From Hymenobacter mucosus (GTDB lineage: Bacteria; Bacteroidota; Bacteroidia; Cytophagales; Hymenobacteraceae), in contig NZ_FZNS01000014.1 in assembly GCF_900188255.1 (NCBI RefSeq), positions 1-64,000 of the forward strand: DNA of 64,000 nt, written 5' to 3'. The notes beneath the pieces were generated by a model. That model had not been told where the DNA came from. It saw only the letters and a program-made list of their open reading frames with translations, and did no database searches. This document shows, piece by piece, positions 1 through 9,352 of the stretch (positions within the stretch are counted from its first letter, which is position 1; each line of letters begins with the position of its first letter). A program made the translations under genes and the position numbers.

Positions 1-177
1 GTATTTTATGCCAAGTACGTTTAAAATAGTGATAGTATACCCTCGGTAGTAGGTGCTGGTACTCACATTGGGCACGTTGCGCTTATTGAGGCTAAAGGGT
101 AGCCGTTTCCTGGCTACTGAACCGAAGCCGCGCAGCAGCACCAGTAGTGCACGTGAGGGGGCCTACCTTAAAATTCC
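1..177. other. Intergenic, no gene seen
   Basis: This stretch follows the stop codon of the minus-strand GH65 gene. I see no convincing reading frame, RNA gene or strong terminator in it. The gene beyond the window edge is unknown. Confidence 0.4.
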
Positions 178-2241
178 TCAGCGACTTACCGAATAGGTTT
201 TGCGCTGTACGCCCACCCCGGTAATCTTCACGGACTGCCAGCCGGTGGGTAAGGTGGTTTTGCTTTGCACAATGCCGGTGGGCGTGATATTGAGTCCCCC
301 AAAACCCATCAGTACGGCTTGCAGCACTCCGCCTGCACCCGTAGCAAAGTAAGGGTTGGTGCCACCTTTGGTTTCGGCAATGACACGGAAGGGAGGTAGC
401 AGATTGGGTTCGTAGGCATCCTTAAACCAGATTTTAGCCTTTTCAGCATTGCCAAGACGCGCGTAAAGCAAGGCAAAGATGGCCTGGGTCATGGCTGGAG
501 TGCCCGCCGTGGGCACCCGGGTTTCGTAGTACTCTAAGTCTTTCCTGATTTGGGCCGGGGCCGTGACGACGTTCAGGGGGTAGGCCAGCAAGTTTACGTC
601 GCCCTGCTTGATGCCTTCGCCCTGGTAGGTGGCGTGCTCGCGGGTAGTGCCATCCGCCATTTTCAGAATCGGAATGTTCTGGGCTACGTGCAGCCAGTCG
701 GGATTGGCGCGCAAGCCCAGCAGCTTGGCGGCAGCGACGGCGTTGCGCAGGTTTACCTGGGCGGCGGCGTTGGTAAAGGCGTCGTTGTCCACGTTTTCGG
801 CCCATTCATCGGCGGCAACTACGTTGCGAATGTCGTAGCGCCCGGGGCCGTTGCGCTCCACCCGGCTGGCCCAAAAATCGGCCGTAGCGGATAGGATTGG
901 CCAGCCTTTCTCCCGCAGCCAGCCTTGGTCCTGAGTTACACAGTAGTACTGCCAAGCTGCCAGGGCCACGTCGGCCGAAATATGGTGCTCAAAGGGTCCG
1001 CTCAGGGCCCACACGGGCGTTTCTTCCACCCCCATATCGGCGCTTTCCCACGGGTACATGGCTCCCTGGTAGCCATGAGAGAAGGCGTTGCGCTGGGCTG
1101 GCTCCAGCCGCCGAAACCGGTACTCAAGTAAGGATTTGGCAATTTCAGGGTGCAAGACCAGTAAAGCCGGAAACATCCACACGTCGGTATCCCAAAACAC
1201 GTGGCCGTTGTAGCCCAGGCCCGAGAGGCCCATGGGCGAAGGCGAGTAATCGGTGCCAGCGCGCGAGAAGCTGTACAAGTGGTAGAGCATGCTGTGTACG
1301 TCCTGCTGGGCCTGGGCATCGCCCTGAATCTGAATGTCACTTTTCCACAACTCATCCCAGGCTTTGGCGTGGAAGCTCAATAGGCGCTCCTTGCCCTCAA
1401 GGCGGGCAAAAATGGTCAGGCGCTCGGCTTCGTTGAGGGGGTCGGCATGGTGGGCAGAGGTGATGGACGAGCCTGCCACCGCGTAGCTGTAGGTTTGCCC
1501 GGCTTTCAGCACCTTGTTGAACTTCATCAGGTGCATGTTGCTGTCCCACATTTCATGAATGACCTTGGGCTCCTGTCCGTGCGGCTCGCTGAAAAGAAAG
1601 CTGTTGGAAGCGCACAGCTGGAGCTTGCCCGTGCTGCTGTGCGCCGACGACGTGAGCAGGCTGAGCGTGACGTGCGGACGGTCTATTTCGTTGTAGTAGT
1701 TTTGAACCTCGCGCAGAGCGTCAGGGGCGTCCATGACGCTAGCGGCGGTGAGGGACACGTCTTTTTTGGCCGTTATGGTCACGTCCACCAGTACCGTGTA
1801 GGGAAGCTGGCGCAGGGCATAATGCGTGTAGCGGATAGTAGCCTTATCGGCGTAATCGAAGGAAGTAGTCAGCCCAGCATGCTGCATATCCAGCTCCTGC
1901 CGGAAGTTGCTCACGTCCTTGCCGGAGAGGCGCTGCCCATCTACCTCCAGGTACATGTTCAGTAGGTTGAAGCTGTTGAGGAAGTTGCTCACCCGACCCC
2001 GCCCGTACTGGTCATAGGCGCCGGCCAGCACCACGCTTTTCACCTGAAACGGCTCAGGCGAAGAAACCACGCCCAGCATCCCGTTGGCTACCGTGACTCC
2101 GTAGTAGTTGCGCGGGTCAACTTGGGCGGCAGTTAGGCGCCAAGGGTCGGGCGTTTGGGCTGCCGCCGGGCGCCACGCAGCCCCTAGGAATAAAGCGAGG
2201 GCACAGAGCAGCCTAGGCAAAGTGGGAAAGTGGGTGGTCAT
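178..2241 (-). CDS. Secreted GH65 family alpha-glucosidase-type hydrolase
   Basis: A 687-residue GH65 enzyme with a signal peptide (about residues 1-29, ending AAAQ), so it probably acts in the periplasm or at the cell surface. Visible family features are the (alpha/alpha)6-barrel motif WDTDVWMFP near residues 350-358, the general acid region AADEWAENVDNDAFTN with candidate acid Glu479, and FATGAGG near 632-638. GH65 contains inverting phosphorylases and also hydrolases such as acid trehalase and the Flavobacterium kojibiose hydrolase. Export away from cytoplasmic phosphate pools and a Glu (E623, in IAETKGG) just before the GAGG loop point to hydrolysis, but this is inference. It is the last gene of the SusC-SusD-GH13-GH65 cluster, 34 bp after GH13. 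The start is an ATG. The bond cleaved (kojibiose, nigerose, trehalose or other alpha-glucoside) cannot be read from the sequence. Confidence 0.85.
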   Translation of the reverse strand: MTTHFPTLPRLLCALALFLGAAWRPAAAQTPDPWRLTAAQVDPRNYYGVTVANGMLGVVSSPEPFQVKSVVLAGAYDQYGRGRVSNFLNSFNLLNMYLEVDGQRLSGKDVSNFRQELDMQHAGLTTSFDYADKATIRYTHYALRQLPYTVLVDVTITAKKDVSLTAASVMDAPDALREVQNYYNEIDRPHVTLSLLTSSAHSSTGKLQLCASNSFLFSEPHGQEPKVIHEMWDSNMHLMKFNKVLKAGQTYSYAVAGSSITSAHHADPLNEAERLTIFARLEGKERLLSFHAKAWDELWKSDIQIQGDAQAQQDVHSMLYHLYSFSRAGTDYSPSPMGLSGLGYNGHVFWDTDVWMFPALLVLHPEIAKSLLEYRFRRLEPAQRNAFSHGYQGAMYPWESADMGVEETPVWALSGPFEHHISADVALAAWQYYCVTQDQGWLREKGWPILSATADFWASRVERNGPGRYDIRNVVAADEWAENVDNDAFTNAAAQVNLRNAVAAAKLLGLRANPDWLHVAQNIPILKMADGTTREHATYQGEGIKQGDVNLLAYPLNVVTAPAQIRKDLEYYETRVPTAGTPAMTQAIFALLYARLGNAEKAKIWFKDAYEPNLLPPFRVIAETKGGTNPYFATGAGGVLQAVLMGFGGLNITPTGIVQSKTTLPTGWQSVKITGVGVQRKTYSVSR

Positions 2242-2275
2242 GGGAAAGAGGGCGAAAGAACGGGTGGGGTGGGGT

Positions 2276-4045
2276 TCAGCGCAAGGGTATTACCACGGCC
2301 TGCCAGGGCTCCAAGGCTAAGGTAGAGGCGGAAGTAAAGGTAGGGTAGTTATTGAGCCAGGGCATACCGTTGAGAGTCAGACCCGCTGGCACCGGCCACT
2401 TGCGCTTTTCCGAAGAGAAGTTGAGCACTACCAAAGCCTTGTCGGGGCCGAGGGTGCGGGTGTAGGCGTAGATGTGGGGGTTGGCTTCGTCCAGCAGGTG
2501 GTAGGCCCCGTACACCAGCACCTTGTGCTGCTGCCGCGCAGCCGTGGCCCGCCGGAAGTAATTGAGGACGGAGTTAGGGTCTTTCTCCTGAGCCGCCGCG
2601 TTCAGTTGCGGGTAGTTGGGGTTTACCGCAAGCCAGGGCGCACCAGTAGTAAAACCCGCATTGGCCGATGCATTCCACTGGAAAGGTGTGCGCGCATTAT
2701 CCCGGGCACTGCGCTTAGCTGTGGCTAAGAAGGCCGCTAGGTCGCCGCCTTGCTGTTGCAGGCGCGCATACTCGTTGCGGGTAGCCACGTCGCGGTACTG
2801 CTCAATTCGGTCGAAGCGGATATTGGTCATGCCTAGCTCATCGCCATTGTAGTAGTACGGCGTGCCGCGCATGGTCAGGATAAAGGTAGTCAGTAGCTTG
2901 GCCGAGGGCTCCCGGAAAGCGGGCCGGTCGTCGCCGAACTTGCTCACCATCCGGGGCACATCATGGTTGGCTAGGAAGATAGAAAGCCAACCCTTCTGAG
3001 CAAAAGCACTGTCCCAACGGGTATATACCCGCTTGAAATCCTTGAGCTGGTAGCCCCCGGGGCCATTGCCCAGGTCAACCCCTTCAAAGTGATACGCCAT
3101 GTTCAACTCGTGGCGCGCGGGGTCTACGAAGCGCATGGCGTCGGTGGGGCCCCGGCCGGCACCCTCGGCCACGGTCATGACGTTGTACTTGCTCAGCACC
3201 TCCCGGTTCATTTCCTGGAGGTAGTCATGCAGGTGCGGGCCCTCCCCGTAGTAGGCAATGATGTTTTTCTCGTAGCCTGCCGGTAATACGGGAAAGGTCG
3301 TGTCTTTCGACACAAACTGGAACGCATCCATTCGGAAGCCGTCGATGCCCTTGTCCAGCCAAAAACGCATCAACTGGTACACTTCCTGCCGCAACTTGGG
3401 ATTTTCCCAGTTCAAATCGGGCTGCTTGCGCGAGAAGTAATGCAAGTAGTAGGAGTTGGTGAGCGAGTCATACTTCCAGGCGTCGCTGTTCACGTCAAAA
3501 AAACTCCAGCGCGGCGTTGGTTTGCCTTTTTCCGCCGGCCACCAGTGGTAATAGTCTCGGTAGGGATTGGTGCGCGAGCTACGGGCCTGCTTAAACCACT
3601 CGTGCTCGTCGCTACTGTGATTAACCACCAGATCCATCACGAGCTTGATGTTGCGCTGATGCAGGCCTTTGAGCAGGGCATCGAAATCCTGCATGGTGCC
3701 AAATGCCGGCATAATCTGCCGATAATCGGAAATATCGTAGCCGTTGTCGTCGTTGGGCGAGGCGTAAATTGGATTCAGCCACACCGTACCCACGCCCAGG
3801 CTCTTCAGGTAATCTAGCTTGGAAATGATACCGCGCAAGTCGCCCACGCCATCACCATTACTGTCTTGAAAGCTGCGCGGATAAATTTGGTACACAACAG
3901 TTTCTTTCCACCACTGGGCATTTTGCTTTTGGCTTGTCGGCTGGGCTCGGGCCGCCGGGCGGTGGTTAGAGGAGACGGATTGCGCCCAGCTGCTGGTTGA
4001 AATGAGAAGCAAGGCCACCAGGGCAGTTTGGATGATGTTCTTCAT
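2276..4045 (-). CDS. Secreted GH13 alpha-glucosidase (oligo-1,6-glucosidase type)
   Basis: A 589-residue GH13 enzyme with a signal peptide (residues 1-21, SSWAQ). The four alpha-amylase signature regions are present: DLVVNHSS (138-145), GFRMDAFQF with nucleophile Asp240, VAEGAG with acid/base Glu294, and FLANHDVPR with transition-state Asp362. Segments YQIYPRSFQDSNGDGVGDL and DNARTPFQWN are typical of the exo-acting alpha-glucosidase/oligo-1,6-glucosidase group (GH13_31 and relatives), which also contains sucrose isomerases. It would hydrolyse terminal alpha-glucosyl bonds of short oligosaccharides in the periplasm. It sits 105 bp downstream of susD-like and 34 bp upstream of GH65 on the same strand. 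Exact linkage preference is not determinable here. Confidence 0.9.
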   Translation of the reverse strand: MKNIIQTALVALLLISTSSWAQSVSSNHRPAARAQPTSQKQNAQWWKETVVYQIYPRSFQDSNGDGVGDLRGIISKLDYLKSLGVGTVWLNPIYASPNDDNGYDISDYRQIMPAFGTMQDFDALLKGLHQRNIKLVMDLVVNHSSDEHEWFKQARSSRTNPYRDYYHWWPAEKGKPTPRWSFFDVNSDAWKYDSLTNSYYLHYFSRKQPDLNWENPKLRQEVYQLMRFWLDKGIDGFRMDAFQFVSKDTTFPVLPAGYEKNIIAYYGEGPHLHDYLQEMNREVLSKYNVMTVAEGAGRGPTDAMRFVDPARHELNMAYHFEGVDLGNGPGGYQLKDFKRVYTRWDSAFAQKGWLSIFLANHDVPRMVSKFGDDRPAFREPSAKLLTTFILTMRGTPYYYNGDELGMTNIRFDRIEQYRDVATRNEYARLQQQGGDLAAFLATAKRSARDNARTPFQWNASANAGFTTGAPWLAVNPNYPQLNAAAQEKDPNSVLNYFRRATAARQQHKVLVYGAYHLLDEANPHIYAYTRTLGPDKALVVLNFSSEKRKWPVPAGLTLNGMPWLNNYPTFTSASTLALEPWQAVVIPLR

Positions 4046-4075
4046 TGCGCAGAAGTAGGGCCCGTTTTCCGCGTG

Positions 4076-4117
4076 CAGGCTGCTGGCCGCTACTGAGTAG
4101 CAGCAACCAGCAGCCTG
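4076..4117 (-). other. Hairpin between SusD and GH13 genes
   Basis: An 11-bp perfect inverted repeat (CAGGCTGCTGG / CCAGCAGCCTG, arms 4076-4086 and 4107-4117) lies in the 105-bp gap downstream of the SusD-like gene. It has no T-tract, so it is more likely an mRNA 3'-end stabiliser or attenuator that sets SusCD transcript above the enzymes than a full terminator. Confidence 0.5.
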
Positions 4118-4150
4118 TTGGTGGGCGCGGTGGCCAGTGAAGTAAAACGA

Positions 4151-5713
4151 TTAGTACCCGGGGTTTTGCGTTAGATTCGGGTTAACGGCCAGCTGTTGAT
4201 TGGGAATGGGAAAAATCAGATACTTGGCTTCGCTGCTGGTTGGGCCCTGCTCAATGGGCCCCAAGAATTTGCCAAAACGCACCATGTCCTGCCGGCGCCA
4301 CTGCTCCAGGTACAGCTCCCGCCCCCGCTCGTCGAGAAGGGAGTTTAAATCTAAGCTGGTTAGTGCACCAGCGTTGCGCGACGAATGCGTGCGGATGGAG
4401 TTGACCAGCGCCAGCGGGGTAGTGCCGTAAGTACCGGCCGAAGTGGGGGTGCCGCCGCGCAAAATAGCCTCCGCCTTCATCAGCAGAATATCGGGCAGTC
4501 GCAGGTGTACCATGTCGTTGTCGGTAGTGCCGGCTCCGTTGTTGGTAAAGTCGGGTGGGTATTTCATTGGGCGAATTCCCGTGACTTCCAGGTTAGCACC
4601 GGTTTCAATGATGCGCACTTCCCGGGTGAAAGCCAGGGGGGCTCCCGTGCGGTCAGTCAGGGGGGCGTCGGTTGTTAGGTTGTACTGCTGTCCGAGGAGG
4701 AAGCCCACGTTCTGACGCTTGCCGGGATTCAGCGGGCCATTCTTGTAGGTATACACTGTACCCCGTCTGATGTCATTCGCCCCAAACTTGTCGTAGAAGC
4801 TGGGTAGCGCAGCCGGCCCGTTGTAGCCACTAGGCGACATGTTGTAGTGGGAAATAAACCGCCACAGGTCAAACTGGGCGCCGCTGCTCACGCCGCCAAT
4901 GTTTAGCTCCGTAAAAATGTTCTCCGTGCCGATGGCCGTGTTATCGGGGGCGAAGTTGTCAAAGTAGTTGGTGGCAAACTGGTAGCGCCCGGAGTTGATA
5001 ATCTGGTCGGCCAGGGTAATCACCTGGTTCATGTCGGCGGCGGCAAACGTGGGCGTCTGGCGGTTGGCGTACACGCCCCGGTTGAGGTAGCACTTCATAA
5101 GCAAGCCCCGCGCCGCATCCTTATTGGCCCGGTAGGCCGGCCCGTCGGGCAAGTTGGTCAGCACGGCATTCACCTCACTAATAATGAAGTCGAGGGCTTC
5201 CGTACCCTTGCGCACACGGGCATTAGCAGCCACACTCTCGCCGGGCTCCCGGTAGGGTACTTGGTCAAATAGGTCCAGCGTCCAGTACATGGCCCAGGCC
5301 CGCAGGAAGCGAGCTTCGGCCTGCTGCTGGACAGAGGCACTAAACTCGGGCCGCAGCACGTCGTTGGCGGCAAATACTACCCCGCCCAGGTTGGCAAAGG
5401 CGTCGCGAATTTGGCTGTGGTTGGCGTCCCAGGTGTGCAGGTGCAGTTGGCGCCACACGCCGTTGTCGTCCCAGTCGCCGGCCCGGGTAGGCATAATGCG
5501 CTCATCGGTGGTTACTTCCGAGAGGGCAAATACCTGAGTAGCGCCCTGAAACGGGCTACGCATGGAGGTGTACACGCCATCGAGTAAAGAAGCCGCGTTA
5601 CCTGTCCTCACCTGGTCGGGTGTAAGAGAGCCCTGAAATTCTTCGTTTATCTCGCAGCTGCCAGCTAGTTGAAGCACAGTCAGCAAAGCCGCCGCGCTGA
5701 GTATCTTTTTCAT
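4151..5713 (-). CDS. SusD/RagB-like outer-membrane nutrient-binding lipoprotein
   Basis: A 520-residue SusD family protein. The N-terminus MKKILSAAALLTVLQLAGSC is a lipoprotein signal with Cys20, so the protein is anchored to the outer membrane at the cell surface. The middle carries the TPR-like helices of the family (for example EARFLRAWAMYWTLDLFDQVPY) and the C-terminal hallmark is NPNLTQNPGY at the end of the chain. It caps the SusC-like transporter encoded 21 bp upstream and captures oligosaccharides for it. Translation is probably coupled with SusC. The bound glycan is inferred from the neighbours to be a short alpha-glucan or alpha-glucoside. Confidence 0.93.
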   Translation of the reverse strand: MKKILSAAALLTVLQLAGSCEINEEFQGSLTPDQVRTGNAASLLDGVYTSMRSPFQGATQVFALSEVTTDERIMPTRAGDWDDNGVWRQLHLHTWDANHSQIRDAFANLGGVVFAANDVLRPEFSASVQQQAEARFLRAWAMYWTLDLFDQVPYREPGESVAANARVRKGTEALDFIISEVNAVLTNLPDGPAYRANKDAARGLLMKCYLNRGVYANRQTPTFAAADMNQVITLADQIINSGRYQFATNYFDNFAPDNTAIGTENIFTELNIGGVSSGAQFDLWRFISHYNMSPSGYNGPAALPSFYDKFGANDIRRGTVYTYKNGPLNPGKRQNVGFLLGQQYNLTTDAPLTDRTGAPLAFTREVRIIETGANLEVTGIRPMKYPPDFTNNGAGTTDNDMVHLRLPDILLMKAEAILRGGTPTSAGTYGTTPLALVNSIRTHSSRNAGALTSLDLNSLLDERGRELYLEQWRRQDMVRFGKFLGPIEQGPTSSEAKYLIFPIPNQQLAVNPNLTQNPGY

Positions 5714-5734
5714 AAAAAATGGATCAGGGGTGGT

Positions 5735-8700
5735 TTACAGAGAGAAATTGACGCCGAACGTGAAGGTGCGCGCCGTGGGGTAGCCCGTGTAGTCGATGCC
5801 AGCCGAAGGGACCACACCAAATGCCTTATTGGTGTTTACCTCCGGGTCGAAGCCGCGGTACTTGGTAATGACAAAGAGGTTCTGGCCGATGGCATACACG
5901 CTGGCACCCTTAAAGGCTTTGCCCAGGTCGCCGAGGGCGTAGGACAGCGTCACGTTGGAGAGGCGCACGAAATTGCCGTTTTCTAAGTAGCGCGTGGAGG
6001 GCGTAACGGCATTGGCCAGCGACTCCCTCGTGCCCGACTCGTATTCGGCCAGGGCAATGTTGCGGCCCGCACGAATCTGGCTGACGTTCAGTACGCTGTT
6101 AAAAGTGTTGTTATAAATCTTATTGCCGAATACCCCATTGAGATTGGCCGTCAGGGAAAGCTTGGCAAAGCGGGCAGTTGTGCTCAGGCCCGCCAGCGTG
6201 GTGGGGTTAGGGTTGCCGGCGTAGCCCGCGGCCCCAAATTCGTTGTACAGCCCTGTGCTGGCGTTGATACCGTTATAGGTGGGCAAGTAGAAGCCGTTCA
6301 GCGGAGAGCCGTTCTGAATGGTTTCTATCGTTACGCCCGAGAGGCCCTGCCCGCTAAGCGTACCCGTTTGAATAACCAGGGTAGCTGGCAGCCCCGATAC
6401 CTCATTTTTTACGAATGTCGCATTGGCCGCAAAGCTCAGCCCGAAGCGTTGCGTGTCGAAGGCCGTGATGCCTGCCAACAGTTCTACCCCCTTGTTAACA
6501 ATGATGCCGTCGAGGTTGGCCCAGATAACACTGCTCCCACCAGGCGCCGCCGGATACCCGGGAATATTGGGGTAAAGCAGGTCGGTTGTGCGCTTGTAGA
6601 AATAGTCAGCCGTCAGCGTCAGGCGGTTGTTGAATAAGGCGAAGTCGAGGCCAGCGTTGTACTGCTCGTCGGCCTGCCACTTTAGGTCCGGGTTTGCGTT
6701 GGTAATCTGGCCTAGGCCACCGCTATTGGACAAGAAGGCAAACTGCCCCTGCGCCGAGCCTGCCGGGAACTCCTGGTTGCCGGTGCGGCCGTAGCCTACC
6801 CGCGCCTTCAGTTGGTTGATGGCCTCAACGGCAAAGAAGCTTTCCTGGCTGATGTCCCAGGCTGCTGATAAGGAAGGGAAATAGCCGTACCGGTTGTTGG
6901 CGCCGAACTTAGTGCTACCATCTGCCCGCAGGGTTGCCGTCAGTAAGTAGCGGTTTTTGTAATTTACAATGGCCCGGCCGAAGTACGACTGCAGTTCGGT
7001 TACGGGGTCCACAAACGAGGAAATGTTGCGGGCCGACGGGTTGGAGTATTGTAGGTAGTTGGTGTAATCCAGCCCATAGGTGCCAAAGCCGCCGGCTGGC
7101 CCCAGTGCATTGATGGTTGAGCCAGAGTTAGCAAACTTCTGGTACTCGTACCCCAGCAGCGCATTCACGTTGAAGTCGGGGCTGACCTGCCGGTTGAAGC
7201 TCAGCGTGTGCGTCATTTGCTGGGTGAGCAGCTCGTTGTTGCCGATAAGCGCAAACCCCCGCCCAACGTAGTCCTCAATGTTGAGGCGCTGGTCGATGGA
7301 CGTGCGGCGGACCCCAGTGCTATAGTTAGCCGAAATCAGGGCCCGGTATTCCAGCCAATCGGTGAACTTATAGTACGGTGAAATCGAAGCCAACGCAGTG
7401 GTTACCCGGGAGTTGTCGTTGTAGTACTCTAGTTGGGCTACTGGGTTGATGATGGTGCCACGCCGGACGAACGGGCTGCCGTCAGAATTGTACAGCGTAT
7501 CGGTAGGGTTGTACTGCAAAGCCTGGCCGATGAGGCTGCCGCGGAAGTCGCCGTTGTTGGTGATGGGTGCCAGCTGCTCCCGGAATTGGCTCGTAGTCAG
7601 GTTTACGTCGGCCCCCAGGCGCTTGCTTTCCAGGAACTTTAGGTTGGTAGAAAGGCTAGCGGTATACTTTTTAAACCCGGTTTTCCGAACAATGCCCTTC
7701 TGATCGAGGTAGCCGAGCGAAAGGCGGTAGCGGCCGTTGTCGCTGCCGCCGCTCAGGGCCACGTTGTAGTTCTGGAGGGCTGCCGTGCGCAGAATAGCAT
7801 CTAGGGGGTCGTTGTTTAAGCCCTTGTCGTTGGTAGTGGGCGCATCGTAGTAGCGCAGGGCCTGCCGGTATTGGTCGGCGTCAAGCACGTCAATCTTGCG
7901 CATAATCTGGGAAAAGCCTCCTGAGACGCCCACATCCAGCCGGGGCTCACCCGATTTGCCGCGCTTGGTAGTAATGATGACTACGCCGTAGGCTGCCCGG
8001 GACCCGTAAATGGCCGTAGCGGAAGCGTCCTTGAGCACGTCAATGCTTTCAATATCAGCCGGGTTTAGGAAGTTGAGCGGGTTGCTGTCGGGGCTGCCAC
8101 CCAGGGCGGTGTTCAGGCCGGGCCGGGCCGAGCGACCATCCAGGGGTACGCCATCAATGACGTACAGCGGCTGGCCCGTACCGGTCACGGCCGAGTTACC
8201 GCGGATGCGGATGGTAGCGGCGCCGCCGGGCTGCCCGCTGTTCTGAGTTACCTGCACGCCCGAGGCTCGCCCCTGAATCAGTTGGTCGGGTGAGGTGAAG
8301 GTTCCCTTGTTAAAGTCTTTGGGGCTCAATGAACTTACGGCTCCGGTGAGGTCTTGCTTACGGGCCGTGCCGTAGCCTACCACCACCACGTCGCCCAGGG
8401 CCTGAGCGTCTTCGCGCAGCGTCACTTGCACCGTAGATTTGCCCGTGATGCTGACTTGCTGAGACGCAAAGCCCACAAAGGATACGGTTAGGGTGGTGGC
8501 ATCAGTGGGTACTTGCAGGGTAAAGCTGCCGTCGCCGCTGGTGCTTGTTCCTACCGACGTGCCGGGCACAACGACCGTCACGCCCGGTAGGCCGTTTGAA
8601 GTAGCGTCAACTACTCTGCCCGAAACAGACCGCGTAGCCTGCGCTTGGCTCAGTATAGGAGATAATGCACATAGGCTGGTGAAAACCAGAGCTTTCACTA

Positions 8701-8779
8701 ATGCAGGAATGCTTCGGCCGGATAGCCCGGCGGATGATTGCTCAGCCAATGTGTAGCGTTTGTACCAGTTATTGTCCAT
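5735..8779 (-). CDS. SusC/RagA-like TonB-dependent transporter
   Basis: About 1014 residues. After a signal segment ending LSQAQA comes a carboxypeptidase-regulatory-like beta-sandwich (SGRVVDATSNGLPGVTVVVPGTSVGT), then the TonB-dependent receptor plug with DALGDVVVVGYGTARKQDLTGAVSSLS, PLYVIDGVPLD and LKDASATAIYGSRAAYGVVIITTKRG, all diagnostic of SusC. The remainder is the outer-membrane beta-barrel, ending in the usual terminal aromatic strand (FTFGVNFSL). I chose ATG 8779 (MDNNWYKRY). A GTG 36 bp further upstream is possible but less likely. It imports oligosaccharide across the outer membrane using TonB energy together with the adjacent SusD-like protein. Confidence 0.93.
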   Translation of the reverse strand: MDNNWYKRYTLAEQSSAGLSGRSIPALVKALVFTSLCALSPILSQAQATRSVSGRVVDATSNGLPGVTVVVPGTSVGTSTSGDGSFTLQVPTDATTLTVSFVGFASQQVSITGKSTVQVTLREDAQALGDVVVVGYGTARKQDLTGAVSSLSPKDFNKGTFTSPDQLIQGRASGVQVTQNSGQPGGAATIRIRGNSAVTGTGQPLYVIDGVPLDGRSARPGLNTALGGSPDSNPLNFLNPADIESIDVLKDASATAIYGSRAAYGVVIITTKRGKSGEPRLDVGVSGGFSQIMRKIDVLDADQYRQALRYYDAPTTNDKGLNNDPLDAILRTAALQNYNVALSGGSDNGRYRLSLGYLDQKGIVRKTGFKKYTASLSTNLKFLESKRLGADVNLTTSQFREQLAPITNNGDFRGSLIGQALQYNPTDTLYNSDGSPFVRRGTIINPVAQLEYYNDNSRVTTALASISPYYKFTDWLEYRALISANYSTGVRRTSIDQRLNIEDYVGRGFALIGNNELLTQQMTHTLSFNRQVSPDFNVNALLGYEYQKFANSGSTINALGPAGGFGTYGLDYTNYLQYSNPSARNISSFVDPVTELQSYFGRAIVNYKNRYLLTATLRADGSTKFGANNRYGYFPSLSAAWDISQESFFAVEAINQLKARVGYGRTGNQEFPAGSAQGQFAFLSNSGGLGQITNANPDLKWQADEQYNAGLDFALFNNRLTLTADYFYKRTTDLLYPNIPGYPAAPGGSSVIWANLDGIIVNKGVELLAGITAFDTQRFGLSFAANATFVKNEVSGLPATLVIQTGTLSGQGLSGVTIETIQNGSPLNGFYLPTYNGINASTGLYNEFGAAGYAGNPNPTTLAGLSTTARFAKLSLTANLNGVFGNKIYNNTFNSVLNVSQIRAGRNIALAEYESGTRESLANAVTPSTRYLENGNFVRLSNVTLSYALGDLGKAFKGASVYAIGQNLFVITKYRGFDPEVNTNKAFGVVPSAGIDYTGYPTARTFTFGVNFSL

Positions 8780-9352
8780 GAGTGAAGGAATAGAGTGTGG
8801 GAATTCTACAGGCACTTAGCTAAGCGTAAGCCGGCTGCCGCTACTCGGCAGAAAAGCAAGGCAAACGGCTCGGCTTTGCTGAGTGCAACTCGGGAAAGGC
8901 ACTATGGGTGCAGGCAGTTAGCCACTGAGGAGCAGAGTATTGCGTAATGTTGAGCTGAGGAGAGTTAGGTTGGTAGCATAGGAAAGGAAGGGTTATGTGG
9001 GAAGGCAGATAAGATGGAAAAGCATGAAAAGCCAAGTGTGGCCGAAGTCAAGGGCAGGCTAAGATTGGTAAGCTGAGACAGGTGAAATGCAGCCCTTGAA
9101 ACAGATATGGTGAGTGCGCTATCCTAGGTAGGCTCTACTAGCACTGATCATCCACTGCGGCGGTGCGTACTAGAAGAATCAGGGGCCCATGACCTCTGGC
9201 GGCCAATGGTTAGGATGAGGTTGCTAGCCTAGTGCTGCTAGGTTAGGCCCTTGTATTCAGGTGTGCCCTAGCCTAGATATTGGGGTAGTTGGTGTAGAAG
9301 GCCATCAGTTTAATTGTCTTGTTTTCATGGGTTGACAGCAGCAAAGGGATGC
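8780..9352. other. Intergenic region upstream of SusC, regulatory
   Basis: This 570-bp gap separates the SusC-like gene from the PfkB kinase stop codon on the same strand. A 64-codon frame inside it (8841-9035) has no protein-like features. The gap must hold the promoter of the SusC operon and the 3' end of the kinase transcript. I found no match to the Bacteroidota consensus TAnnTTTG in the expected orientation. Confidence 0.4.

Noticed and set aside
8841..9035. 64-codon minus-strand frame upstream of SusC
   Set aside because: Low-complexity composition without any domain, signal or conserved-looking pattern. It lies in the promoter region.
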